NCBI GenBank assembly: GCA_964633115.1
Contig: CAZWEO010000010.1
Span: forward strand, 8,842-72,841
DNA from: B30-G6 sp964633115
Lineage (GTDB): Bacteria; Desulfobacterota; Desulfobacteria; Desulfobacterales; B30-G6
Reading direction: 5' to 3'
DNA: 64,000 bases
A model generated the notes under the pieces. That model ran no database searches and had not been told where the DNA came from. It saw only the letters and a list, made by a program, of their open reading frames with translations. Positions within the stretch are counted from its first letter, which is position 1. Each line of letters starts with the position of its first letter. The position numbers and the translations under genes are program-made. Shown in pieces: positions 26,055 to 34,378 of the stretch.

Positions 26055-27170
26055 ATGAATAAGCATCTCGTTCTGGTTGGTGGTGGACATGCCCATATGC
26101 TCACGCTCGCCAACCTCCATCACTTTATAGAAAAAGGCCATGCTGTTTCCGTTATCGGCCCCTCGGCATATCATTACTATTCTGGTATGGGGCCTGGCAT
26201 GCTGGGCAAAACCTATGCACCCGATGACATCCGATTTGCGACCCAGAAAGTTGTGGAACAAAAGGGTGGTAAATTTATTTTAGGAAAAGCCACCCATATC
26301 GATCCCAAGAATTGTGTCTTGAACCTCGAATCCGGGGACCAAATTGGCTACGACGTGATCTCCTTCAACGCCGGTAGTTATGTACCGCGGTTAAATTTGC
26401 CATCCAATGCCGCTTTAGTCTATGCGGTCAAACCCATTGAACGCTTGCTGGAGGCCCAAGAACGTATCCTGACATTGAATGCCGAAAAACAAATCCGAAT
26501 TGCTATTCTTGGCGGTGGTCCTTCGGCAGCTGAAATTGGCGGAAATATATGGCAATTGGCCACCATTTCGGGTCAGCGTCCCCCCCAGATCACAATTTTT
26601 GCCGGGAAACAGTTCATGGCGCGTTTTTCGGAAAAGGTGCGAAGCAAAGTTGCCCAATCCCTGAATGAACGCGGAATCAGCATTGATACCTCCGGTTATG
26701 TGCAAACGGTGGCATCCGGATCCCTAACCCTGGAAAGCGGCCAACAACACGCTTATGACCTGGCGTTTTTAGCCCTGGGGGTCAAACCGAATTCGATTTT
26801 TCATAACTCCCAATTACCTACAGGGCCGGATGGCGGGCTGCTGGTGAATCAGTATCTTCAATGTGAACAATACCCGCAAATCTTTGGGGGTGGCGATTGC
26901 ATCTACTTTAAACCCCAGCCCCTGGATAAAGTCGGGGTTTATGCTGTTCGCCAAAATCCGATTTTATATGCCAACCTCATGGCTGCTTTAGATGACCGCC
27001 CGCTGCAAGCTTTTGATCCGGGTGGCGATTATTTGCTGATTTTCAACCTGGGCGGCAACCAAGGGGTATTGCAAAAGAGATGGCTGTTTATGGGGGGCAA
27101 ACCCGCATTTTTAATTAAAGATTATATAGACCGCAAGTTCATGAAGAAATTCCAAGCTATTGAAACATAA
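26055..27170 (+). CDS. NDH-2-like FAD/NAD(P) oxidoreductase
   Basis: A 371-residue flavoprotein related to type II NADH dehydrogenases and to the N-terminal flavoprotein half of SelD fusions. FAD site LVLVGGGHAHMLTL at the start, second dinucleotide site IAILGGGPSAAEIGGNI, and the FAD ribityl-binding GGGDCIYF near residue 277. The GGGHAHM start and the segment YHYYSGMGPGMLGKTY are characteristic of this subgroup. It probably oxidises NAD(P)H and passes electrons to a quinone or another acceptor; the acceptor is not known. It is convergent with the SagB-like gene. No strong ribosome-binding site is seen. Confidence 0.78.
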   Translation: MNKHLVLVGGGHAHMLTLANLHHFIEKGHAVSVIGPSAYHYYSGMGPGMLGKTYAPDDIRFATQKVVEQKGGKFILGKATHIDPKNCVLNLESGDQIGYDVISFNAGSYVPRLNLPSNAALVYAVKPIERLLEAQERILTLNAEKQIRIAILGGGPSAAEIGGNIWQLATISGQRPPQITIFAGKQFMARFSEKVRSKVAQSLNERGISIDTSGYVQTVASGSLTLESGQQHAYDLAFLALGVKPNSIFHNSQLPTGPDGGLLVNQYLQCEQYPQIFGGGDCIYFKPQPLDKVGVYAVRQNPILYANLMAALDDRPLQAFDPGGDYLLIFNLGGNQGVLQKRWLFMGGKPAFLIKDYIDRKFMKKFQAIET

Positions 27171-27189
27171 ATTTGCATTGCAAATTTAT
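27167..27189. terminator. Perfect 11-bp hairpin at the oxidoreductase stop codon
   Basis: ATAAATTTGCA, T, TGCAAATTTAT (27167-27189). The arm includes the TAA stop codon. There is no T-tract, and the stem is AT-rich, so it would be a weak terminator or a half-copy of the AAATTTG repeat family. The following words GGATTCAAGGGTTCGAGGGT are themselves repetitive. Confidence 0.45.
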
Positions 27190-27216
27190 GAGGATTCAAG
27201 GGTTCGAGGGTTCAAG

Positions 27217-28266
27217 CTATTGCATCATATGATGACGCGGATAAGGATCGGATCCATAAGCCCTTACAGATCGTCTTTTGAGAACAGATTCAGCATAGGG
27301 CATAATCGGATCTGGCTCTTCTTGTGTTGCCAATAAAAAGCTGTCTGAAAATTTTTGATCCGTCACCCGTCCAGGACCTGCGGCTCTGTTTTCCTCCGGA
27401 ACTATTGATCCCAATCGATAGATTGTTGCAATGGTTTCATCAACACTTTCACGTGTAGATACTTGGGAGGCATCTAGGATTTCGGCAGCCAGGGCAACGG
27501 GATCTCGAGCTGTTCTATCAAGCGTCTGTTGTTGCGATTCAGTTTGGCCATATATTTGAATGCTCGCAAAACAGGCCTCCCGATGTCCATCCACACCAAT
27601 CAAGTCATGTAGGCTATCACGATCAAAACTGTAACTTACCGTGTGGGGCATGGCGTACAAATTGAGCGCCAGCACAATATTTTCCAGCAGATGGCCTGTG
27701 TCCAGAGATACATATCGAAATGCACGTGAGCGGTATTTCCAGGAACTCCGAAAAAATATACCACTCAACAGGATAGTGGCCACAACATCATCACAAGGGG
27801 ACGTCTTTTGGTCCGTATCCATAAGTGGCATACTATCCCCGCAACGCAGCTGCTTTAAGGAAAACGAATGGATATCATAATAATAGACGCCCGGTTCCAA
27901 GTCCTCAATCTGGTGAGGACAAACATACAATTCCGTTGGGTATAGTGCACCCGCCGAAGGCACACTGCGATAGTACATGGTTTGGCTAGCCATCTGGCGT
28001 TTCGCCGTCAAGGCATAGGATAGCAGCAGTACATCGGATAATGTAGCGACGCTGAATTTGGGTTTACCGGCTTTTTCAGCCTTGAATTCCAGGAGCTCCC
28101 CTATATTTTTCTGGGGACATGAACCCGTCGATGCCAATGAAAAACTGGGCAGGTCTGGATAGGTTTTATACGTCCGGGGCGTATTGTTCCAATCCAGAAA
28201 ATGAGGTTGCATGTCGTGGCGTTTGTAGCTGGTTATGCGGTGATATTCGAGCGCGCTCTGTATCAT
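27217..28266 (-). CDS. SagB-type nitroreductase-fold protein, C-terminally truncated
   Basis: A 349-residue flavin nitroreductase-fold protein. The SagB-type segment SVPSAGALYPTELYVCP, the YRSRAFRYVSLDTGHLLENI helix and a GVDGHREACFASIQIYG end of the first domain are present. SagB-like enzymes use FMN to oxidise azoline rings in peptides or act in other tailoring reactions. Homologues often carry a second nitroreductase domain; here a second domain starts (SVLKRRSVRAYG) but ends after ten more residues at HHMMQ, so it appears cut off. No precursor peptide or cyclodehydratase gene is nearby. The ATG at 28266 is preferred for its AGGAGG box. Confidence 0.7.
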   Translation of the reverse strand: MIQSALEYHRITSYKRHDMQPHFLDWNNTPRTYKTYPDLPSFSLASTGSCPQKNIGELLEFKAEKAGKPKFSVATLSDVLLLSYALTAKRQMASQTMYYRSVPSAGALYPTELYVCPHQIEDLEPGVYYYDIHSFSLKQLRCGDSMPLMDTDQKTSPCDDVVATILLSGIFFRSSWKYRSRAFRYVSLDTGHLLENIVLALNLYAMPHTVSYSFDRDSLHDLIGVDGHREACFASIQIYGQTESQQQTLDRTARDPVALAAEILDASQVSTRESVDETIATIYRLGSIVPEENRAAGPGRVTDQKFSDSFLLATQEEPDPIMPYAESVLKRRSVRAYGSDPYPRHHMMQ

Positions 28267-28305
28267 CAGACCTCCTAAATAAAATCGTTGCACGATTTTA
28301 TTTTC

Positions 28306-28402
28306 AAATTTGAATTCACCCTGAATTACAAGGCTTCGTCAATGATTTCAGTTTAAGCTCACCTGAATTCCGCTAGTCGGGTCACAACTGGGAATTCAAA
28401 TT
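28306..28402. repeat. AAATTTGAATTC inverted-repeat unit
   Basis: Arms AAATTTGAATTC (28306-28317) and GAATTCAAATT (28392-28402) enclose 74 bases. The right arm contains the stop codon of the TIGR01777 gene. The same arms with a shorter loop are at 25898-25943, so two copies flank the NDH-2-like and SagB-like pair. Confidence 0.6.
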
Positions 28403-29292
28403 AGGTCTGCCAAGGCTGTCTCGATGTCGGGGAATTTGAATTTAAATTGGAACCGTTCCAGTCTTTGCGGGACACAACGTTGGCTGCCCAGCATGACACC
28501 ACCCAGCTCTCCCATGAGGGTTTTGATGGCAAAGGACGGGACGCGCATAAAAGCAGGCCGGCCCAAAGCCTTAGCCAGAGCCTTAGCATATTCTTGATTT
28601 CTAACCGGTTGAGGGGCACACAAATTAAAGGGGCCGACCATGTCCTGATTTTTCAGAATCAGTTCCACTGCAGCAGCCAGATCCTTTATGTGGATCCAGG
28701 AAAACCATTGGTGACCGGAGCCCAAAGGTCCGCCCGCAAAAAATCGAAATGCGGGCAACATCTTGGCCAAGGCACCGCCCTGGCGACCGAGGACGATGCT
28801 GAAACGTAGCAAGGTCACACGCGCACCTTTTTCCTCGGCCTTTTGAGCCTCCTTTTCCCAGTCCAAACTTAAATTGGCCAAATAATCGTCGCCCGGTTCT
28901 GACGCCTCTGGCAAGCGCTCCTCACCCCGATCACCATAATAACCGATGGCCGATGCACTCACCAGGATGGGTGCCTGATTTTCCGATATGGACGCCACCA
29001 GGTTTCTGGTTGTTGCGATTCGGCTGGTATGCATCTCCTGTTTGCTGGATTCAGTCCAGTAGTGAAAAATGTTTTTTCCAGCCAGGTTTATAATGGCATC
29101 CACAGTCGAAATCTGATCCTGCCAAGAACCCGGGGTGGTCGGGTCTGCTGAAATATAGGAAAATTGGTCGGTTTGTTCCAATGAATGCTGTGGCTTACGC
29201 CCTATGGCAATAATCTGGTGCCCCTTGTCCAATAGGCATTTAGAAAGAAAACTGCCCACAAAACCGGTGGCGCCGGTTATCAAGACTTTCAT
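28396..29292 (-). CDS. TIGR01777 family sugar-nucleotide epimerase-like protein
   Basis: A 298-residue short-chain dehydrogenase/epimerase-fold protein (the YfcH/SulA-type family). NAD(P) site KVLITGATGFVGSFL at the start, AINLAGKNIFHYWTESSK-like segment following the second strand, the YYGDRGEERLPE family motif with catalytic tyrosine, and the C-terminal DUF1731 domain (RVPSFAIKTLMGELGGVMLG, then GSQRCVPQRLERFQFKF). Substrate and role are unknown in spite of the family's wide occurrence. The stop lies within a repeat arm. It is followed upstream by trxC on the same strand. Confidence 0.88.
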   Translation of the reverse strand: MKVLITGATGFVGSFLSKCLLDKGHQIIAIGRKPQHSLEQTDQFSYISADPTTPGSWQDQISTVDAIINLAGKNIFHYWTESSKQEMHTSRIATTRNLVASISENQAPILVSASAIGYYGDRGEERLPEASEPGDDYLANLSLDWEKEAQKAEEKGARVTLLRFSIVLGRQGGALAKMLPAFRFFAGGPLGSGHQWFSWIHIKDLAAAVELILKNQDMVGPFNLCAPQPVRNQEYAKALAKALGRPAFMRVPSFAIKTLMGELGGVMLGSQRCVPQRLERFQFKFKFPDIETALADLI

Positions 29293-29350
29293 TGGCCAAT
29301 CCTTCTAATACAAGCTTGAATAGCCGAATAAGGTAGTTCGGATTTCAAAT

Positions 29351-29800
29351 TTAGATCAGGGATTTCAATTGTCGCATAATTTCGGGTTTGCCATAAGCAC
29401 CGGCCAAATTTTGAACAACCTGACCGTTTTTGAAAAACAGTAAAGTCGGCACACTCAAGACATGAAACCGTGAGGCTGTCAGGGGGTTCTGGTCGATATT
29501 CAATTTGGCCACTTTCACCTGTCCAGCAAATTCTTTGGCGAGTTGATCCATGATGGGAGCCACCATGCGACAGGGCCCACACCAGGCAGCCCAGCAATCC
29601 AACAACACTACACCCTGGTGGTTTAGGACTTCATTTTGGAAGGTGCGATCGGTTACGTTTACGGGATGCTGAATGCGCGCCGGCGGCGGCAACGGTTGGC
29701 GGCATTTCCCACAGACGGGTCGATCCTTCAAGCGCACCGATGGAACCCGATTTCTGGTTTTACACTGGGTACAGGCAATGATGACGTGTTGATTATCCAT
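29351..29800 (-). CDS. trxC: Thioredoxin 2 (zinc-binding thioredoxin)
   Basis: A 149-residue thioredoxin with an extra N-terminal zinc ribbon formed by C10, C13, C30 and C33, the hallmark of TrxC. The redox site is WCGPC with C74 and C77, and the cis-proline segment is VLSVPTLLFF. It reduces protein disulfides in the cytoplasm; TrxC forms are typically used under oxidative stress. It follows fumC by six bases and so is in the operon tpx-fumC-trxC. Confidence 0.92.
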   Translation of the reverse strand: MDNQHVIIACTQCKTRNRVPSVRLKDRPVCGKCRQPLPPPARIQHPVNVTDRTFQNEVLNHQGVVLLDCWAAWCGPCRMVAPIMDQLAKEFAGQVKVAKLNIDQNPLTASRFHVLSVPTLLFFKNGQVVQNLAGAYGKPEIMRQLKSLI

Positions 29801-29806
29801 CAGATT

Positions 29807-31171
29807 TTACCCTATCAATTTTTTCAATTCCGCTGGCGTTAGAATTCCGTCTTCCAAGACAACATCGGCAATCTGTTTGCCCTCAGCATGGGCCTTTTTT
29901 GAAATTGCCGCAGCTTTGTCATATCCCAGTTGCGGTACCAAATACGTGGCCAGGGCCAGGCTCTTGTCTAAGAAATGTTTACATTTCTCCGCATCAGCCT
30001 CCAGGCCCTGAATACATTTATCCGCAAAGGAACGGGCACCAAGAGCCAATAGAGAAATTGACTGCAACAAATTGTAGGCAATTACCGGCATCATGGTGTT
30101 CAGCTCAAACACCCCACCTTGACCAGCCAGGGTGATGGTGGTGTCGTTGCCAATAACTTGGGCGGCAATCTGCAGGATCGATTCCGGAATGACCGGATTG
30201 ACCTTCCCTGGCATGATCGACGACCCCGGCTGCAGCGAAGGAATCTGAATTTCACCGATCCCACAGCGGGGACCTGAAGCAAGCCACCTGATATCATTGG
30301 CTATTTTAGATAATCCAACCGCCACGGTTTTCAAGGTGCCGCTGACTTCCACAGCAGCGTCCTTGGCGCCTTGGGCTTCGAAATGATTGCGAGCCTTGGT
30401 AAATTTGATCTGCAAATGGTCAGAAACCATTTGGATGGCCTTGCCAGCAAAATCGGGATGGGTATTAATGCCATTGCCCACCGCCGTGCCACCCAAAGCA
30501 AGTTCTTTTAGGTTTTTCCCGGCCGTTTCCACCCGTTGAAGGGCAAGTTCGATTTGGCGGGCATAGCCACCAAATTCATCGCCCAAAAAAATGGGTACGG
30601 CGTCCTGCAAATGGGTTCGGCCGATTTTACGGATGGTTGCGAACTCAATCGCCTTTTGTTGCAGGCTCTTATGCAAATTGCCCAGTGCCGGCAGCAGTTG
30701 GTTCTGAATGGCGGATAGACCCGCAATATGGATGACACTGGGAATAACATCATTGCTGGATTGTCCCAGATTCACATGATCGTTGGGATGAACCGGATCC
30801 CGGCCACCCTTTGTTCCGGTTAGCAGCTCATTGGCTCTGGCAGCCAGGACCTCATTCATATTCATATTTGAGGAAGTTCCTGAACCTGTTTGAAACAAGT
30901 CCACCACAAAGTTGTCTGCCATGCCACCGGCCATGACCTCCTGAGCAGCCGCCATAATAGCTTCAGCCAGCTTCTGATCCAAACCGGCAATATCTGCGTT
31001 TACGGCTGCCGCACAGTATTTAATCAGAGCCAGGCAACGCATAAATTCGTCTGGCAACTTTAAACCACTGGATGTAAAATTCTGGTAGGCCCGTTGGGTA
31101 TTGGCACCATAATAGGCCTCAGTGGGAACTGAAACTAGGCCCATGGCATCCTTTTCCTGTCTGGTTTTCAT
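29807..31171 (-). CDS. fumC: Fumarate hydratase, class II
   Basis: A 454-residue oxygen-stable fumarase, interconverting fumarate and malate. Signature GSSIMPGKVNP is present, as are TGSGTSSNMNMNEV, the SSND motif in LGQSSNDVIPS and GRTHLQDAVPIFLG. Start chosen at 31171 (MKTRQEKDAMG), 13 bases after the tpx stop, with an AAAGGAA box; the in-frame ATG further up would overlap tpx and add a methionine-rich stretch not seen in the family. Class II fumarase lacks an Fe-S cluster, consistent with its stress-type neighbours tpx and trxC. Confidence 0.93.
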   Translation of the reverse strand: MKTRQEKDAMGLVSVPTEAYYGANTQRAYQNFTSSGLKLPDEFMRCLALIKYCAAAVNADIAGLDQKLAEAIMAAAQEVMAGGMADNFVVDLFQTGSGTSSNMNMNEVLAARANELLTGTKGGRDPVHPNDHVNLGQSSNDVIPSVIHIAGLSAIQNQLLPALGNLHKSLQQKAIEFATIRKIGRTHLQDAVPIFLGDEFGGYARQIELALQRVETAGKNLKELALGGTAVGNGINTHPDFAGKAIQMVSDHLQIKFTKARNHFEAQGAKDAAVEVSGTLKTVAVGLSKIANDIRWLASGPRCGIGEIQIPSLQPGSSIMPGKVNPVIPESILQIAAQVIGNDTTITLAGQGGVFELNTMMPVIAYNLLQSISLLALGARSFADKCIQGLEADAEKCKHFLDKSLALATYLVPQLGYDKAAAISKKAHAEGKQIADVVLEDGILTPAELKKLIG

Positions 31172-31184
31172 GGCATAGGTTCCT

Positions 31185-31781
31185 TTAACCGGCTCTACCA
31201 TCATCACACACATCATCATCCCCATCCACCCGGACATGCTCGGCGGTCAACGTGGTGGTACATGCATCTACACCTGCGGCATTCTGAAGTATGTCTAAGG
31301 CCTTGGCGTAATCGGGCTCTTGACCAATTTCTGGCACCAACTCCGAATGGATGACCTTGCCGCCTTCATCCAACACCACCACCGCTCGGGCCAGCAAACC
31401 AGCCATGGGGCCATCCACAATGGCCACACCATATTTATCGCCAAAATCGCGATTCCGCATTTCAGACAACATAATGACATTTTCAATGCCCTCGGCTTCG
31501 CAGAAACGGGCCTGGGCAAAGGGTAAATCGCGTGAAATACACAGCACAACAGAATTATCGTGCTTGACAATCTCTTCGTTAAACCGCCTCACCGATGCCG
31601 CACAAGTCGACGTATCCAAACTCGCGAAAATGTTTAAAACAACACGCTTGCCAGTCACTTCCCGCAAACCCATATCAGCTAAATTTTTGCCTGTAAGCAA
31701 AAAATCAGGCGCGGCATAACCGGGTGACGGCAAGTTTCCGGACGTATTCACAGGGTTTCCTTTAAGTGTAATTTGGGCCAT
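31185..31781 (-). CDS. tpx: Thiol peroxidase (Tpx) with a C-terminal extension
   Basis: Atypical 2-Cys peroxiredoxin. Peroxidatic cysteine C60 in SLDTSTCAASVRRFN and resolving cysteine C94 in ARFCEAEG are in place. The catalytic core ends near residue 168 (EPDYAKALDIL), where ordinary Tpx stops, but here about 30 further residues follow, containing two cysteines and an acidic run (DACTTTLTAEHVRV, then DGDDDVCDDGRAG). Tpx reduces H2O2 and lipid peroxides using thioredoxin, which is encoded two genes downstream. First gene of the tpx-fumC-trxC operon. Confidence 0.9.
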   Translation of the reverse strand: MAQITLKGNPVNTSGNLPSPGYAAPDFLLTGKNLADMGLREVTGKRVVLNIFASLDTSTCAASVRRFNEEIVKHDNSVVLCISRDLPFAQARFCEAEGIENVIMLSEMRNRDFGDKYGVAIVDGPMAGLLARAVVVLDEGGKVIHSELVPEIGQEPDYAKALDILQNAAGVDACTTTLTAEHVRVDGDDDVCDDGRAG

Positions 31782-31949
31782 GGTTCCTCCTTCTTTTTAA
31801 GAAATTTACTTGGTTGAAATAGCTTCATCAACGCTTTAATTGGATACAATAAACATGCCAGAATGGTATGATTGTTGCTTCTATGTATAGATATAGAATG
31901 CTCTTTGTGTATCTAAAACCCAGACAATATAATTCTAGGAGGATTGCAA

Positions 31950-32165
31950 ATGGCCGATCGCAACAAACGTTATCACATAAAGTCAGCCTGCCCGCAATGC
32001 GGATGCAGCTATGCAACGGTTCTCACCAAAGAAGAACTTAAAGCTAAATATGGCGACATGCCCAACGTAGAACTTGAATGCGGCGAGTGTATGCTTAAAT
32101 TCGAGGAGGAAATGGAAACAGCCTGTCCAGAATGGGACAAGGATTGTAAGCTGGAAGAATCCTAA
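31950..32165 (+). CDS. Small zinc-ribbon-like cysteine-rich protein
   Basis: A 71-residue acidic protein. Two cysteine pairs, CPQCGC and CGEC, are spaced like a zinc ribbon, and there are two further cysteines near the end (ACPEWDKDC). The ATG at 31950 (MADRNKRYH) is preferred to 31944 because AGGAGG is seven bases before it. No function known. It stands alone between tpx and nifU on the plus strand. Confidence 0.7.
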   Translation: MADRNKRYHIKSACPQCGCSYATVLTKEELKAKYGDMPNVELECGECMLKFEEEMETACPEWDKDCKLEES

Positions 32166-32191
32166 CGCGATAGATTGATCCCACCAGCCTG

Positions 32192-32243
32192 CCATGATAC
32201 ACATGTGTCTCAAATCACTATGAGACACATGTACATCATGGCC
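32192..32243. repeat. Long hairpin (22-base arms) upstream of nifU
   Basis: Left arm 32192-32213 begins GCCATGATACACATGTGTCT, right arm 32222-32243 ends ACATCATGGC; 20 of 22 positions pair, leaving an eight-base loop AATCACTA. There is no T-run, so it is not a standard terminator. It lies 26 bases after the small zinc-ribbon gene and about 94 bases before nifU. A 5'-leader structure, an RNA-processing site or an inserted palindrome are all possible. Confidence 0.6.
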
Positions 32244-32336
32244 TGGCAGACAAGACTATCATGGTCTTGCAGATTGAAAACACATGCTTATGGTATGGGG
32301 GATAACGCGCAGGACGCAATTTGACAGGAGGAAACC

Positions 32337-33167
32337 ATGTGGGAATATACAGATAAGGTCAGAGACCACTTCATTAATCCGCGCAACGTTGGTGTTGTAG
32401 ACAATGCAGACGGTGTCGGAGAAGTTGGCTCACTCGCTTGCGGGGATGCACTCAAGCTGACATTTAAATTGGATGACGCTAAACGTATCAGTGACGCCCA
32501 ATTTCAAACCTTCGGCTGTGCCAGCGCTATTGCATCTTCATCGGCACTTACCGAAATGATCAAAGGACTTACCCTAGATGAAGCAGCCAACGTCACCAAC
32601 GATGATATCGCTCGATATCTAGGCGGCCTCCCAAAAGAAAAGATGCACTGCTCTGTCATGGGGCGGGATGCGCTGGAGAAGGCCATCGCCCACTACCAGG
32701 GTCAGGCCGTGCCCAAAAAAGAAGGCGAAATCGTATGCGAATGTTTTGGCATTACGGATCTCGAAATCAGAAGGGCTGTACAAGAAAGCCATCTTAAAAC
32801 CGTTGAAGATGTGACCGATTACGTTAAGGCCGGTGGAGGTTGTGGTAACTGCCATGACCGTATCGGTGAAATTATTGCCGAAGTGCGCGGTAAACCTGTG
32901 GCCATCAAATCCCAACCCAAAATATTGACCAATGTTCAGAAAATTCGCATGATTGAAGAAACCTTGGATCGGGAAATAAAGCCCGCCTTGAACCAGGATG
33001 GTGGCGATATTGAGCTGGTCGACTTTGATCAAAATACTGTTTTTGTCCGCCTTCGGGGCACCTGTTCAACCTGTGCGGCCTCGCAGGTTACCCTTAAAAG
33101 CTATGTTGAAACCAAACTCAAGGAACTGGTCTCCCCTGAGTTGGTCGTGAGCGAGGTAACCCAATGA
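32337..33167 (+). CDS. nifU: Fe-S cluster scaffold NifU (three-domain)
   Basis: A 276-residue scaffold. IscU-like domain with ligands C35, C61 and C105 (residues 1-125), a BFD-type [2Fe-2S] domain with C134, C136, C169 and C172, and a C-terminal NifU domain with CSTC (C243, C246). It assembles clusters from sulfide delivered by the cysteine desulfurase NifS, whose gene overlaps it by four bases. No nitrogenase genes are present, so it probably supplies general Fe-S proteins, as in other anaerobes. An AGGAGG-like box (ACAGGAGGAAACC) precedes the ATG. Confidence 0.94.
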   Translation: MWEYTDKVRDHFINPRNVGVVDNADGVGEVGSLACGDALKLTFKLDDAKRISDAQFQTFGCASAIASSSALTEMIKGLTLDEAANVTNDDIARYLGGLPKEKMHCSVMGRDALEKAIAHYQGQAVPKKEGEIVCECFGITDLEIRRAVQESHLKTVEDVTDYVKAGGGCGNCHDRIGEIIAEVRGKPVAIKSQPKILTNVQKIRMIEETLDREIKPALNQDGGDIELVDFDQNTVFVRLRGTCSTCAASQVTLKSYVETKLKELVSPELVVSEVTQ

Positions 33168-34366
33168 ACATCGTATACGTTGACAACAATGCCACCACAC
33201 GGGTGGATCCAGCTGTTGTGGAGGCCATGCTACCTTTTTATTCAGAATATTATGGCAACCCTTCCAGCATGCATGCCTTTGGCGGAAATGTGGCCAAAAG
33301 CATCCAGACCTCCCGCGAGCACTTGGCTACGCTTCTTAATGCCACGCCTGAAGAGATCGTATTCACCAGCTGTGGAACCGAAAGCGATTCCACTGCCCTC
33401 TGGGCCACCATTTCTTCCATGCCAGACAAAAAGCACATTATTACCTCTCGGGTGGAACATCCTGCGGTAAAAAATCTTTATGAGCATTTGGCCAAAAAGG
33501 GCTATAAGGTTACCTATATCCCCGTAGACCGCCAGGGCAGGCTCGATCTCGATTTTTTTCACGCCAATCTTAGCGAAGATACCGCTTTAATCAGTATTAT
33601 GTGGGCCAATAACGAAACCGGTGTTGTATTCCCTATCGATGAAATTGCTCAGGCCGCCAATGAAAGGGGTATCGTGTTACATACCGATGCCGTACAGGCC
33701 CTGGGTAAGATTCCAGTAGATGTCCAAAAAACACAGATAGACCTGCTTTCGCTCTCCGGCCACAAGATTCATGCACCCAAAGGCGTCGGGGCCTTGTATG
33801 TCCGCAAAGGTACTAAATTTACCCCTTTTCTCATCGGCGGGCACCAGGAAAAGGGGCGTCGGGGAGGAACCGAAAATGTGGCCGCTATTGTCGCTATTGG
33901 CAAAGCGGCTGAGCTGGCCGCCGGGAATGTGGGCAGTACCATGTCAGAGGTTGCACGCTTACGCGACCGGTTGGAGCAGGGATTACTCAGCAATGTCGAA
34001 ATGGCCATGGTCAATGGCGACACCAACTCACGGCTGCCCAACACCACCAGCATCAGTTTTGAATACATTGAAGGTGAATCGATCCTGCTCATGATGAACG
34101 AGCATGGTATTTGTGCATCCTCCGGATCCGCCTGTACCTCCGGGTCATTGGAGCCCTCCCATGTACTGCGCGCCATGGGCGTGCCTTTTACCGCAGCACA
34201 TGGTTCCATCCGATTTAGCCTAAGCCACTACAATACCGAAGCAGAGATGGATTATATTATCGAAAAAATGCCGCCGATTATTGACCGGCTGCGGCATTTA
34301 TCGCCTTTCTGGAATCAAGGCAAACCAGACGAATCCATGCTCACGGGATCCGAATGCCCCATATGA
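33164..34366 (+). CDS. nifS: Cysteine desulfurase NifS
   Basis: A 400-residue PLP-dependent enzyme of the NifS/IscS class. PLP lysine K201 in SGHKIHAPKGVG, the active-site cysteine C324 in CASSGSACTSG and the histidine motif in EHPAV are present. It removes sulfur from cysteine as a persulfide and hands it to NifU. The start ATG overlaps the nifU stop (ATGA), indicating translational coupling. The active-site loop SSGSACTSGSLEPSHV is of the NifS/IscS type, not the SufS type. Confidence 0.94.
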   Translation: MNIVYVDNNATTRVDPAVVEAMLPFYSEYYGNPSSMHAFGGNVAKSIQTSREHLATLLNATPEEIVFTSCGTESDSTALWATISSMPDKKHIITSRVEHPAVKNLYEHLAKKGYKVTYIPVDRQGRLDLDFFHANLSEDTALISIMWANNETGVVFPIDEIAQAANERGIVLHTDAVQALGKIPVDVQKTQIDLLSLSGHKIHAPKGVGALYVRKGTKFTPFLIGGHQEKGRRGGTENVAAIVAIGKAAELAAGNVGSTMSEVARLRDRLEQGLLSNVEMAMVNGDTNSRLPNTTSISFEYIEGESILLMMNEHGICASSGSACTSGSLEPSHVLRAMGVPFTAAHGSIRFSLSHYNTEAEMDYIIEKMPPIIDRLRHLSPFWNQGKPDESMLTGSECPI

Positions 34367-34378
34367 GGGAGGTCCGAC

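Noticed and set aside
32337..34366. Nitrogen fixation cluster
   Set aside because: NifU and NifS are present but no nifHDK, nifB or nifE genes accompany them, and cysE and cysK point to cysteine and Fe-S supply.
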